Positions 37,050 to 46,457 of a stretch of 50,695 bases of DNA are shown in pieces (within the stretch, counting starts at the first letter, position 1; every line of letters starts with the position of its first letter). The stretch covers positions 1,212,915 to 1,263,609 of the forward strand of contig NZ_QREM01000009.1 in assembly GCF_003353015.1 (NCBI RefSeq), given 5' to 3'. Position numbers and translations under genes: made by a program. Source of the stretch: Xanthomonas arboricola. GTDB taxonomy: Bacteria > Pseudomonadota > Gammaproteobacteria > Xanthomonadales > Xanthomonadaceae. The notes beneath the pieces are model-generated. The model made no database searches. It saw nothing but the letters and a program-made list of their open reading frames with translations, and was not told the DNA's origin.

Positions 37050-37191
37050 GTCGCGGGTGCGATCGCGATCGTCGTCGCAACCCCGGCCCCAGGCACGACG
37101 CTGTCGCAATGGAAGGCATCGGCGATGCACACCCGTACCCGCGTCACGAGGGCCGGGCACTCCACGTTCTCCAACCACGCGAGCCAACTGC

Positions 37192-39906
37192 ATGCAGCAC
37201 CCCCGCACCATCCATCGCCTGACCTGCGCCATCGCGCTGGCGCTGTCCGCCCCTGCGTTTGCCGAGACGCCGGAGCCCGGCACCACCACGCTGGATTCGG
37301 TGAACGTGCAGGCCAAGCACGCCGCCACGCCGGGATCGCTCAACGAGCAGCGCCTGTCCAGCAGCGTCAACAGCGTGATGAGCAAGCAGCAGATCGATGC
37401 GATCCCCTCGGGCGGCATCGCCGATGTCGTGTCGCACATGCCGGGCCTGTCGGCATACAGCGACATGCATCTGGGCCAGGCCACCACCGGCGAAAACGCC
37501 TACGTCAGCATTCGCGGCATGGACGCCAGCTACAACGCCTACACGCTCAACGGCTTCGGCATGCCGGAAACCGATTCGTCGACGCGTGCGATCTCTTTGA
37601 ACATGCTGGCGCCGTTCGGCATCCAGTCGGTGCAGGTGTCCAAATCCCCCACGCCCGACATGCCCGGCGATTCGATCGGCGGCGCGATCGACATGCGCAC
37701 GCCCAATGCCTTCGACTTCGGCCAGGATCTCTACGCCAGGAGCACCGCGCAGGGCCAGTTCAACGCGCTGGCCTCGCAGCTGGGCGGCAAGCACACCGGC
37801 GGCACCTTCCAGCAGGAGCTGGCCTGGAAATTCGGCGATGGCCATGCCTTCGGCCTCTACGCATCGGCGTATTACGGCCGGAACAACAACATGGCGCAGG
37901 CGCCGGCACCCAACAGCAAATACCTGCCGGCCGATCCCGCATTGGCCGCTGCAACCGACCTGCGCGACGTCGGGCCGTTGATCAGCACCCGCTACAAGTA
38001 CAGCCTCTACACCAGCCAGATCGAACGCTATGGCGGCAACCTCTCGCTCGACTGGCAAGGCGACAACAGCGCGCTGTATGCGCGTGCCATCTACGGCAGC
38101 TACGGCGTCACCGGACAACAGGACCAGTCCAGCGCGCGCCTGGAAACCTATCGCAACCAGCCCACCGCGGTGCGCGGCGGCTACTTCAACACGCACGATA
38201 TCGAGGAAAAGCTGGCGACGCTGCAGCTGGGAGGCCAGACCACGCTGGAGCGCCTGCGCTTCGACTATGGCGGCTCGGTCGGTCGCGGCACCCGCAGCCG
38301 CCCGGACTATGTGTCGGCGAGCCTGTATGGCTTTACGCCCGGCAGCTTCGCCTTCGACCTCGGCAACCCGCGCTATCCCAGCATCGCGCCAAGCACGCCT
38401 GCCCTGCAGGACTTCTTCTACAACCTGGATACCTCGTTGTTGTGGAAGGTGCAGGGGCATGACGCCGGCAGCCACGACAATCGCATCAACGCGCACACCG
38501 ATATCACCTACCAGGTCGATGGCGATGTGTTGGACAGTGTCAAGCTCGGCCTGTCTGCCGACCACTCCGATCGCGGCGCCTACGATCACCCGTTCTTCCA
38601 CAAGGACGGCAACTTCGTCACCAACGGGCCTTATTTTGGCGGGCCAAATTACGCGTTCCCCACCGCCGGCGGGCCGCCGCTGAGCGCGATTCCCGGGCGC
38701 CTCACCTATAACGCCTTCGACGGCCGCTACGCCGGTCCGTTCAAGCTGCTGGACCGCAGCTGGATGCGCGCGCAGGCGCTGCCCTACAAATACGTCAACG
38801 ATCCCAACGGCGCCGGTGTCTATACCGCCAACGACTACAACGCCAACACCACCTCCAGCACCGAGGCGATCTATTCCGGTTATGCGATGGCCGCGCTGCA
38901 TGTCGGCTCGGTGAGCGTGCTGCCCGGCGTGCGCTACGAATTGACGCGCTATGCAGCCGAATCCTGGCAGTCCAGCGGCAACGGCAGCACCGGCAGCTTC
39001 GTCGGCACCGGCAGCACCTACGGACAAGTGTTGCCGGGCATCAGCGTCAACTATCGCCCGGATGATCTCACCGTCTACCGCGCTTCGTTGCGTCGCAGTT
39101 TCAGCCGCCCGGCATTCGGCCTGATTTCCGGCGAGACGGTGTACACCATCGACGATACCCAGCGGGTGGTCGGCATCTCCAGGCCCAATCCCGACCTGCA
39201 TCCGAGCAAGGCCGACAACGCCGATCTGTCCGCCGAGTTCTACGACCACAGCGGCGGCGTGCTCAGCGCATCGACCTATTACAAGCGCATCACCGGCTTC
39301 ATCTACACCTCGCAGTCGGCGACCAGCAACGACAACACGCTGGGCGGGCTGGTACCGACAGGTACCACCTTCGAAAACGGCGTGCCGGTGACCATGCCGC
39401 AGAACGGCGGCACCGCAACGCTGTATGGACTGGAGCTGGCAGCGAACAAGCGCCTGCAGGGACTGCCGGGACTGTGGAGCAACGTCGGCGTCAGCGCCAA
39501 CCTCACGCTGCAGCACAGCCAGGCGGACAGCAGACGCAGCGATCAACCGGAAAAGACCTGGCTGCCGCGCGCACCCGAGCGCATCTACAACCTGGATCTG
39601 TTCTACGACGATACGCATCTGCGCACCGACCTGAGCTACAACTACACCGGCCTGCAATTGCTGGGCCTGACCAGCGACCGGCTCAACTATTACCTGCAAC
39701 CGGTCAGGTCGCTGGACTTCACTGCGACCTATCACCTGCCGCACCACATCGATGTGGGAGTGTCGGCCAAGAACCTGCTCAATGCCGCCACGTTCTACGA
39801 AACCCAGGGCAGGTCCAGGCGCTACATGGCCTACGACCCCGGTGCCGACGGCGCCTATGTGCAGACCGGGCGGGTGTACATGCTGACCTTGGGCTACACC
39901 TACTGA
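37192..39906 (+). CDS. TonB-dependent receptor downstream of PI-PLC
   Basis: This 904-residue outer-membrane receptor has a signal peptide (AIALALSAPAFAE), a plug (LDSVNVQAKHAATPGS, ADVVSHMPGLSAYSD, NAYVSIRGMDASYNAYTLNGF, VQVSKSPTPDMPGDSIGGAIDMRT) and a large barrel. The final strand ends in aromatic residues (VYMLTLGYTY). The N-terminus lacks a Secretin-STN signalling extension. The plug style resembles the long receptors that Xanthomonas uses for plant-derived substrates. Its position after a PI-PLC-like gene suggests import of the released inositol phosphate or similar, an inference from context. Confidence 0.92.
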   Translation: MQHPRTIHRLTCAIALALSAPAFAETPEPGTTTLDSVNVQAKHAATPGSLNEQRLSSSVNSVMSKQQIDAIPSGGIADVVSHMPGLSAYSDMHLGQATTGENAYVSIRGMDASYNAYTLNGFGMPETDSSTRAISLNMLAPFGIQSVQVSKSPTPDMPGDSIGGAIDMRTPNAFDFGQDLYARSTAQGQFNALASQLGGKHTGGTFQQELAWKFGDGHAFGLYASAYYGRNNNMAQAPAPNSKYLPADPALAAATDLRDVGPLISTRYKYSLYTSQIERYGGNLSLDWQGDNSALYARAIYGSYGVTGQQDQSSARLETYRNQPTAVRGGYFNTHDIEEKLATLQLGGQTTLERLRFDYGGSVGRGTRSRPDYVSASLYGFTPGSFAFDLGNPRYPSIAPSTPALQDFFYNLDTSLLWKVQGHDAGSHDNRINAHTDITYQVDGDVLDSVKLGLSADHSDRGAYDHPFFHKDGNFVTNGPYFGGPNYAFPTAGGPPLSAIPGRLTYNAFDGRYAGPFKLLDRSWMRAQALPYKYVNDPNGAGVYTANDYNANTTSSTEAIYSGYAMAALHVGSVSVLPGVRYELTRYAAESWQSSGNGSTGSFVGTGSTYGQVLPGISVNYRPDDLTVYRASLRRSFSRPAFGLISGETVYTIDDTQRVVGISRPNPDLHPSKADNADLSAEFYDHSGGVLSASTYYKRITGFIYTSQSATSNDNTLGGLVPTGTTFENGVPVTMPQNGGTATLYGLELAANKRLQGLPGLWSNVGVSANLTLQHSQADSRRSDQPEKTWLPRAPERIYNLDLFYDDTHLRTDLSYNYTGLQLLGLTSDRLNYYLQPVRSLDFTATYHLPHHIDVGVSAKNLLNAATFYETQGRSRRYMAYDPGADGAYVQTGRVYMLTLGYTY

Positions 39907-40196
39907 CGGCGGACCTGCAGACAGCTGCGGCGCGATGCCTGCAGCTGCAGGGACCGGGTTTGCACTGCCCCGTATCGATCGCCTGCCTGACATGCAGGCG
40001 ATCGCTTGCTGCGCCCTGCACAACGCACTCCATCGTCCCGGGAGAAGCACGGACAGCAAGGATGTACCGAATCGACAGCCGCGCGACGGCGCGATGCCAG
40101 GTATGCACGCATGCTTCGCATCGGGACCGTGCGCCAGTCAGTCCCGGTGCAGCGATTTCACGCAGACCACGCAGGCGGCTCGGGCAAGGTGCGCGC

Positions 40197-41198
40197 ATGC
40201 CTCTTTCGGACATGCTCATGCCACCACGCATCCACGCTCGCGCCTGCCTGCTCGCCCTTGCTCTGGGCACCTCCCTGTCCGCACTGGCGCAAGCGCCGCA
40301 ACCCGCCGCCGCACCTGCCCCGGCAGCAACGCCCGCTGCGACCGTCGTGCCGACTGGTCCGCGCTCGGACCTGCATGCGCAGGTGTTGCTGGATCGTGCG
40401 CACTTCTCGCCGGGGCAGATCGATGGCGAGCGTGGCTCCAACCAGAAGCGTGCGGTGTCGGGGTTTCAGGCCGCGCACAAGATCAAGGTGACCGGCGAGC
40501 TGGATGACGCCACCTGGCAGGCCTTGCAGGCCGACAGCACGCCGGCGCTGGTGCAATACACGCTCACCGATGCCGATGTAGCCGGACCGTTCCAGCCGAT
40601 TCCGAAGGGACCGGCCGAACAGGCCAAGCTGACCTCGCTGGGCTACACCTCGGTGGACGAAGCGCTGGGCGAACGGTTCCATGCCGCGCCGGAGCTGCTG
40701 CGCCAACTCAACCCCGGCGTGGACCTGGGCAAGGCCGGCAGCGTGATCCAGGTGCCGAACATCGACGGTGTCGCGCCGCTGGCCAAACCGGCCAGGCTGG
40801 TGGTCGACAAGTCCGAGTCGACGCTGCGCCTGTTCGATGCCGACGGCAAGGTGTACGCGCAGTTCCCGGTCTCTTCCGGCAGCAAGCACGATCCGCTGCC
40901 GATCGGCCGCTGGAAGGTGCTGGGCGTGGCGCGTGATCCGGTGTTCAAGTACAACCCCAAGCTGTTCTGGGACGCGAAGAAGGGCGACCAGAAGGCCACC
41001 CTGCCCTCCGGCCCGAACAATCCGGTCGGCCGCGTGTGGATCGATCTGTCCAAGCCGCATTACGGCCTGCACGGCACGCCGGAACCGGGCCATGTCGGCA
41101 AGACCGAATCGCATGGCTGCGTGCGCCTGACCAACTGGGACGTGATCAACCTCGCCAGCGTGGTCGGCCCGTCCATGCCGGTGGTGATGCAGGAGTAG
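40197..41198 (+). CDS. L,D-transpeptidase, periplasmic
   Basis: This protein of about 333 residues has a signal peptide (ARACLLALALGTSLSALAQ), an Ala/Pro linker, a peptidoglycan-binding-like helical repeat (LLDRAHFSPGQIDGERGSNQKRAVSGFQ) and the YkuD catalytic domain with HGTPEPGHVGKTESHGCVRLTN, where Cys is the nucleophile and His the general base. It would cross-link peptidoglycan 3-3 or anchor a lipoprotein. ATG codons occur at 40197, 40212 and 40218; the last gives the tidiest signal peptide, the first has AAGG about 8 bp upstream. The M23 peptidase gene follows after 2 bp. Confidence 0.92.
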   Translation: MPLSDMLMPPRIHARACLLALALGTSLSALAQAPQPAAAPAPAATPAATVVPTGPRSDLHAQVLLDRAHFSPGQIDGERGSNQKRAVSGFQAAHKIKVTGELDDATWQALQADSTPALVQYTLTDADVAGPFQPIPKGPAEQAKLTSLGYTSVDEALGERFHAAPELLRQLNPGVDLGKAGSVIQVPNIDGVAPLAKPARLVVDKSESTLRLFDADGKVYAQFPVSSGSKHDPLPIGRWKVLGVARDPVFKYNPKLFWDAKKGDQKATLPSGPNNPVGRVWIDLSKPHYGLHGTPEPGHVGKTESHGCVRLTNWDVINLASVVGPSMPVVMQE

Positions 41199-41200
41199 GC

Positions 41201-41950
41201 ATGAAACTGCTGATGATGCTGGTGGTGGGGGTGTTGCTGGGTGCGGCGGGCTATTGGTGGCTGGAACGCGAGGCGCCGCAGGCGGCGGCACCAGCGTCCG
41301 CCGCTGCGCCTGCCGTGGCGGCGCAACCCGACGCGGCAGGCGCTGGAATGACGGCATCTCCCGCTGCTGTTCCGGTCGCCGCTGCGCCAGCGGTCGCCGC
41401 GGCACCATCCACCGGGACGACGCCTGCTGCAGGCATCCCCGCTGCAGCTGCAGCTGCAGCTGCAGTTGCGCCTGCACCCTCACCCTCACCTGACGCTGCA
41501 AGTGCAGGCACCGGCCTGCTGATTCCGGTGCAAGGCATCAGCAGCGGCCAGCTGCAGAATACGTTCACCGATGCACGCAGCGAAGGCCGTGTGCACGATG
41601 CCATCGACATTCTTGCGCCCACCGGCACGCCGGTGATTGCGGTGGCAGATGGTACGGTCGAGAAGTTGTTCAACAGCGAACGCGGTGGCCTGACCGTGTA
41701 CCAGTTCGACCCGGCCGGAACGTACTGCTACTACTATGCACATCTGCAACGTTATGCCGACGGCCTGGCGGAAAAGCAGTCGATCAAGCGCGGCCAGATC
41801 ATCGGCTACGTCGGCAGCACCGGCAACGCCGATCCCGCCGCACCACATCTGCACTTCGAGATCCATCGCCTGGGACCGGAAAAACAATGGTGGAAGGGAG
41901 AGGTGCTGAATCCCTATCCCGTGCTGCATGGCGATCAACCCCTGCAGTGA
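41201..41950 (+). CDS. M23-family metallopeptidase, membrane-anchored
   Basis: This 249-residue protein has an N-terminal membrane anchor (MKLLMMLVVGVLLGAAGYWWL), a long Ala/Pro linker of about 80 residues, partly encoded by a GCTGCA hexamer repeat, and a LytM/M23 domain. That domain shows GRVHDAIDILAPTGTPVIAVADGTVEKL, YAHLQRYADGLAE, VGSTGNADPAAPHLHFEIHRLG. The zinc motifs H-x3-D and HLHFE are present. It may cut peptidoglycan peptides. Two bases separate it from the L,D-transpeptidase stop and GGAG overlaps that stop, so both are made together. Confidence 0.92.
   Translation: MKLLMMLVVGVLLGAAGYWWLEREAPQAAAPASAAAPAVAAQPDAAGAGMTASPAAVPVAAAPAVAAAPSTGTTPAAGIPAAAAAAAAVAPAPSPSPDAASAGTGLLIPVQGISSGQLQNTFTDARSEGRVHDAIDILAPTGTPVIAVADGTVEKLFNSERGGLTVYQFDPAGTYCYYYAHLQRYADGLAEKQSIKRGQIIGYVGSTGNADPAAPHLHFEIHRLGPEKQWWKGEVLNPYPVLHGDQPLQ
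41441..41464 (+). repeat. GCTGCA hexamer repeat in the M23 linker
   Basis: Four exact copies of GCTGCA followed by a degenerate copy encode part of an Ala-rich linker of the M23 peptidase. Copy-number changes would stay in frame. Confidence 0.85.
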
Positions 41951-41975
41951 TGCACCCAGTGGCGATGCAGACACG

Positions 41976-41998
41976 GGCCTGCGCGTGATGCGCAGGCC
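41976..41998. terminator. Hairpin between convergent genes
   Basis: A perfect 9-bp stem (41976-41984 with 41990-41998, loop GTGAT) lies between the M23 and SDR stops. The T run is short, so it is a moderate bidirectional terminator candidate. Confidence 0.7.
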
Positions 41999-42005
41999 TT
42001 CGCAG

Positions 42006-42767
42006 TCAGATCAACATCCCGCCCGAGACCTCGATGCGCTGCGCATTGATCCACCCCGTTCCTGGCGCAAGTAACGCAGCAACCACCGGCCCGATATCGT
42101 CCGGCAGTCCTGGCCGTCCCAGCGCGGTGACCGACGACACCATTGCGTTGACCTGGGCGTTATCGCGTACGGTCCCGCCATTGAAGTCCGTTTCGATCGC
42201 ACCCGGCGCCAGCGTATTGGCGCGAATGCCCCGTGCACCCAACTCTTTTGCAAGATAGCGGGTAAACACCTCCACCCCACCTTTCATCATCGCGTAGGCC
42301 GATGCACCGGGCAGCGCGAAGCGTGCCAGGCCACTGGACACATTGAGGATGCGTCCGCCATCGGCGATCAGCGGCAACAGCGCCTGGGTGAGGAAATACG
42401 GCCCCTTGAGATGGAGGTTGACCAGCGCGTCGAACTGCGCCGGCGTGGTATCGGCGATGGCTGCATGCAGCCCGGTGCCCGCGTTGTTGACCAGCGCATC
42501 GAACTGCGTACGATCCCAACCGGTCAGCACTTGCTTCAACTGCGCGGCGAATGCCGCAAACGACGCGGTGTCGGCAACATCCAGCGGCAATGCCTGCGCG
42601 CGGCGGCCGAGCTGGTGGATCTGCGCGACCACCGCAGCCGCCTCATCGGCCTGGCTGCGGTAGGTCAGCACGATGTCGCTGCCGTCTGCAGCGAGCGCAA
42701 GCGCGGCATTGCGGCCCAGGCCGCGGCTGCCGCCGGTAATCAGGGTGATCGGCGTGGTGGTCGACAT
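42006..42767 (-). CDS. Short-chain dehydrogenase/reductase
   Basis: This 253-residue classical SDR has the cofactor motif TGGSRGLG (about residues 11-18), NNAG, the catalytic Ser of LNVSSGLAR, YAMMK as YxxxK and the C-terminal GG-turn WINAQRIEVSGGMLI. The arginine in TYRSQ after the second strand suggests NADP(H). The substrate is unknown. It is divergent from a LysR regulator whose start lies 164 bp away, so control by that regulator is likely. Confidence 0.92.
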   Translation of the reverse strand: MSTTTPITLITGGSRGLGRNAALALAADGSDIVLTYRSQADEAAAVVAQIHQLGRRAQALPLDVADTASFAAFAAQLKQVLTGWDRTQFDALVNNAGTGLHAAIADTTPAQFDALVNLHLKGPYFLTQALLPLIADGGRILNVSSGLARFALPGASAYAMMKGGVEVFTRYLAKELGARGIRANTLAPGAIETDFNGGTVRDNAQVNAMVSSVTALGRPGLPDDIGPVVAALLAPGTGWINAQRIEVSGGMLI

Positions 42768-42931
42768 GGATGGACTCCGGTGCGTGTTGCATGCGATGTG
42801 GAGCGATCAACAAACCAGCCGTGACCGCGAGACGGGCGTGACAGCGCCTGACCGTGCCAAGACTATTGCGCTTGCCGCGCCGCATAAATCGGTCCAACCT
42901 GATTGCACCGTTCAAGAACCTCGACCAATCG

Positions 42932-43843
42932 ATGGACACCCTGGAGTCGCTGCGTGCCTTCCTGCGCGTGGCAGAGCTCGGCAGCTTTACGCGTGCCGCC
43001 GACACGTTGGGGCGACCCAAGGCCAGCGTCTCCACCGCCGTACAGCGGCTCGAAGCCTCGCTCGGCACGCAGCTCCTGCATCGCACGACGCGCCGCGTGC
43101 AACTCACCGGCGACGGCACCGCGTTCTACCAACGCAGCCGCGATCTGCTCGACGACATGGACGAGTTGCAGAGCATGTTTCAGCGCGAACGCAGCCAGTT
43201 GCGCGGACGCCTGCGGGTGGACATGTCATCCGGCATCGCGCGCAATTTCGTGATTCCCGCACTGCCCGCGTTCCTGGCGCAGCACCCGCAGCTGGAAGTG
43301 GAAATCAGCGGCACCGACCGGCGCGTGGATGTGGTGCGCGAAGGCTTCGATTGCGTGGTGCGCGTGGGCACGCTCGAAGACAGCAACCTGGTCGCACGGC
43401 CGCTCGGTGCGTTTCGCATCATTAGCTGCGCCAGTGCCGACTACCTCGCACGACGGGGCATGCCGCAGCGTCTGGACGATCTGGCACACCACGACCTGGT
43501 GCATTACGTGCCGACGCTGGGCCAGCGCTCGTCCGGCTTCGAGTACCACGACGGACACGCCTACCAGCTACTGCCGATGCGCGGGCCGGTCACGGTCAAC
43601 AACGGCGATGCCTATCTTGCTGCGGCAATGGCGGGCCTGGGCATCATCCAGGCGCCAGCCAGCCCGTTACGTGCGCATCTGGACAGCGGCGCACTGATCG
43701 AAGTGCTTGCCGACCTTGCACCGGAACCGATGCCGGTCACGTTGCTTTACGCGCAGCGCCGCCACCTGCCGCAACGCGTGCATGCGTTCATGGACTGGGT
43801 TGCAGAGGTGATGGCACCGCATCTGGAGCCGTTGCAGCCCTAG
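42932..43843 (+). CDS. LysR-family transcriptional regulator
   Basis: This 303-residue LysR regulator of the large CrgA/DsdC-like group has MDTLESLRAFLRVAELGSFTRAADTLGRPKASVSTAVQRLEASLGTQLLHRTTRRV as its DNA-binding part and an effector domain with the group's VDVVREGFDCVVRVG and YLARRGMP features. It is read away from the SDR, which is the typical arrangement for a regulator of its neighbour. The start ATG at 42932 is the family-like one. Confidence 0.92.
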   Translation: MDTLESLRAFLRVAELGSFTRAADTLGRPKASVSTAVQRLEASLGTQLLHRTTRRVQLTGDGTAFYQRSRDLLDDMDELQSMFQRERSQLRGRLRVDMSSGIARNFVIPALPAFLAQHPQLEVEISGTDRRVDVVREGFDCVVRVGTLEDSNLVARPLGAFRIISCASADYLARRGMPQRLDDLAHHDLVHYVPTLGQRSSGFEYHDGHAYQLLPMRGPVTVNNGDAYLAAAMAGLGIIQAPASPLRAHLDSGALIEVLADLAPEPMPVTLLYAQRRHLPQRVHAFMDWVAEVMAPHLEPLQP

Positions 43844-44056
43844 CCCGCCGTGGATGCGATTGCCGGCACGTCGGCGCGCACGCGCGTGCGGAAGCGGCTC
43901 TGCAGCACGCCGACGCTGGCGGAACAGGCCATCAGCGCCTTGTGCAACAGATCGATTCCACTGAAGCACACCATCCCGGCATGCAGCGCAGGCGGTGCAG
44001 GCAGTGCGATACGCGCAACAGACCTAGGATCGGCCTGCAGGCTCCAGACAACAAAA

Positions 44057-44080
44057 CAGGCACCTCTTGCGAGGTACCTG
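44057..44080 (-). terminator. Terminator of the siderophore receptor gene
   Basis: A 10-bp stem with one mismatch (44057-44066 with 44071-44080, loop TTGC) lies 54 bp beyond the receptor stop; the minus strand continues TTTTGTTGT. The rest of the 290-bp gap around it shows no gene. Confidence 0.75.
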
Positions 44081-44133
44081 CATCGTTGCAGCGACAGGCC
44101 AGGCGCTGGAAGCGCGCCCGGCCCGGTCTGCGA

Positions 44134-46332
44134 TCAGAACGTGTAGTTGAAGGTCAGCATGCCGTTGCGCGATGCGCCCCATGCGCCATAACCCCCGTTG
44201 AACTGCGCGTAGTAACGCTTGTCGAGCAGGTTGTCGACATTGAGCTGCACCGAGAACTGCGGCGACAACCGGTAGCGCGCGAAGGCGCTGACCAGTGCGT
44301 AGGCGCCTTGCTGGAAGGTGCCGTAGGCCGGGTCCACGTAGTACGAGCGGTTCTGCCAGTTGACGCCGCCGCCCACGGTCAGATCGCTCCATGCGCCTTG
44401 CGGGGTGTAGCTGTTGAACAGCTTGAGGGTGGTGCGCGGCAAATGCGTGTTGATCGAGGTACCGTTGTCATCGCGGGCGGTGTAGTGCGAGGCGCCGAAA
44501 GTGGTGTTCCAGCCCTCTGTCACCCGCCCGGACACCTCGAAATCGAAGCCTTCGCTGACCACGCCGTTGGCGGCCTCATACGCGAAGTCACTGCTACCGG
44601 GGACAACGACGCCGGTGGCCACGCCCAGGTTGTCCTGCTCGATGCGGAACACCGCCAGCGAGGCGTTGAGCTTGTCGTCGAACCATGCGGCCTTGACACC
44701 GGCTTCGTAGCCCTTGCCGCTCAACGGATCCAGGTAGCCGCCATTGGCATCGCGCAGGGTCTGCGGGTTGAAGATTTCGGTGTAGCTGACGTACGTCGAC
44801 CACACATCGTTGATGTCGTAGACCAGGCCGGCGTACGGGGTGACTTCGGTCTGGCTGTCGGAGAACGGCACCAATTGCTGCGTAGCGGAGTCGAGATTGC
44901 GGCCATCGATCTGCCAGTCGGTGTAGCGCGCACCTACCAGCAACTTCAGCGAATCGGCCAGCGAAAAGCGCGCGGCCACGTAAGCCGCCTTCTGCTTGAT
45001 GGTGCCGTCGCTCTGCACCAACCGCGGGCTCCAGTTGGGTTCCGGATAGGCGCCGTTCCAGCCGAAGTAGCTGGTCAGCGGCGTCAGGAACGGGAAATCG
45101 AAGGTACCGTTGTTGACGTATTCGCGACGGTTGTAGCTGGCACCGGCCACCAGCTGATGCTCGCGGCCGAACAGCTGGAACGGGCCTTCCGCATAGACAT
45201 CGGCGCCATCGGCCTTGCGCTCGGTCTGGTAGTTGCCCGAGTACGGCACCACGCCGCCGCCGGTGGCGCGGTCGAAGCCGAAGATCGTATAGAACGGGTA
45301 GAACAGGTGATTGGCCGCTTCGGTCTTCTCGTGGCTCACATTCGCCTTGAGATTCCAACCGTTGTCGAAGCTCTGCTGCAGGCTGGCGAAGGTGCGCTGC
45401 AGACGCGTGTCCCAGAAGGTCCAGTCGGCCGCCGGGTTGAACGAACGATCGTAGTTCGGGCGAGTGCCATCGCTGTAGAACAGCGGGAAGCCGCCCCAGG
45501 TGACATCGTCCGATTCCTTCTTCTGGTACTCGTAACCCACGCTCAGCAAGGTGCTGTCGGTGAGGTCGGCGTCGATGATGGCCGAGCCGATCTTCTTGCG
45601 CAGGTTGTAGCGGTCCATGTCCGACTCGCCGTCCTGGTACACGCCGATCACGCGCGCACGCACGGTGCCGTCGGGGCTCAGCGGCACGGTGACATCGGCC
45701 ACGCTGCGGGTCTTGTTGAAATCGCCGCCGCCCACCGACACGGTGCCGGTGAAGTCGCGGCTGAGCGCATGCTTGCGCACCAAGTTGATCGAGGCCGACG
45801 GATTGCCCGAGCCGGTCAGCAGACCGGTGGCGCCGCGTACCACTTCGACGCGGTCGTACAGCGCCACGTCCAGCGCCGAGTCGCCGTAGCTCCAGGCCTG
45901 CTCCATGTAGGCCGGAATGCCGTCGAACTGGTAGTTGTCGATGTAGAAACCGCGCGCGTAGAACTCCAACCGCTCGCTGTCGCTCTGTGCCGCCGAGATG
46001 CCGGTGACGTTGTTGAGCACGTCGGTGATGCTCTGCAGGTTCTGGTCGTCCATGCGGTCGCGGGTGATCACGGTCACCGACTGCGGAATCTCGCGCAGCG
46101 ACAGGTTCATGCGCGTGCCGGCGGTGGTCTTCTCCACCGTGTAGCCCTTGGCCTGTTCGCCCTGCACGATCATCCGGTCCAGCGTGGTGACCTCGGCATC
46201 GGGGGCGGCAGCGGGCGTCTCGGCCAGCACCTGGCCGGCGGCCATGGTGCACAGCGCGGCCAGCAGCGCGCGCGGCAGGACATGGCGACGCGCGCCCACG
46301 GAAGCAAGACGCAATTCGGTACTACGGATCAT
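44134..46332 (-). CDS. TonB-dependent siderophore receptor (FhuE/FpvA-like)
   Basis: This 732-residue receptor has a long signal peptide (RALLAALCTMAAGQVLAE), a plug with the siderophore-receptor pattern (GTRMNLSLREIPQSVTVITRDRM, QNLQSITDVLNNVTGI, FYARGFYIDNYQFDG, DVALYDRVEVVRGATGLLTGSGNPSASINLVRK) and a barrel ending FNYTF. These features match FhuE/FpvA-type ferri-siderophore receptors. A Fur-like site lies about 107 bp upstream of the ATG. No siderophore synthesis genes are nearby, so it may take up a foreign siderophore. Confidence 0.93.
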   Translation of the reverse strand: MIRSTELRLASVGARRHVLPRALLAALCTMAAGQVLAETPAAAPDAEVTTLDRMIVQGEQAKGYTVEKTTAGTRMNLSLREIPQSVTVITRDRMDDQNLQSITDVLNNVTGISAAQSDSERLEFYARGFYIDNYQFDGIPAYMEQAWSYGDSALDVALYDRVEVVRGATGLLTGSGNPSASINLVRKHALSRDFTGTVSVGGGDFNKTRSVADVTVPLSPDGTVRARVIGVYQDGESDMDRYNLRKKIGSAIIDADLTDSTLLSVGYEYQKKESDDVTWGGFPLFYSDGTRPNYDRSFNPAADWTFWDTRLQRTFASLQQSFDNGWNLKANVSHEKTEAANHLFYPFYTIFGFDRATGGGVVPYSGNYQTERKADGADVYAEGPFQLFGREHQLVAGASYNRREYVNNGTFDFPFLTPLTSYFGWNGAYPEPNWSPRLVQSDGTIKQKAAYVAARFSLADSLKLLVGARYTDWQIDGRNLDSATQQLVPFSDSQTEVTPYAGLVYDINDVWSTYVSYTEIFNPQTLRDANGGYLDPLSGKGYEAGVKAAWFDDKLNASLAVFRIEQDNLGVATGVVVPGSSDFAYEAANGVVSEGFDFEVSGRVTEGWNTTFGASHYTARDDNGTSINTHLPRTTLKLFNSYTPQGAWSDLTVGGGVNWQNRSYYVDPAYGTFQQGAYALVSAFARYRLSPQFSVQLNVDNLLDKRYYAQFNGGYGAWGASRNGMLTFNYTF

Positions 46333-46438
46333 CGGAGACTCCAACGCAGACGGGTCAGACCACGCGCTGCGAAGACGCCGCGCCGGCAACAAGGGGGAGG
46401 AACGCTGTGCCGAACCACCGGCAGCGCGTCATTTTAAT

Positions 46439-46457
46439 GGGAATGATTCACATTTTA
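46439..46457. promoter_or_regulatory. Fur-box-like site upstream of the siderophore receptor
   Basis: This 19-base segment agrees with the consensus GATAATGATAATCATTATC at 12 of 19 positions, in an AT-rich patch (46430-46495) that stands out from the GC-rich surroundings. It lies at a suitable distance from the receptor start, so iron repression through Fur is likely. Confidence 0.6.

Noticed and set aside
37144-40059. 971-residue minus-strand ORF
   Set aside because: It runs antisense to the whole TonB receptor gene and is a high-GC shadow without recognisable domains.
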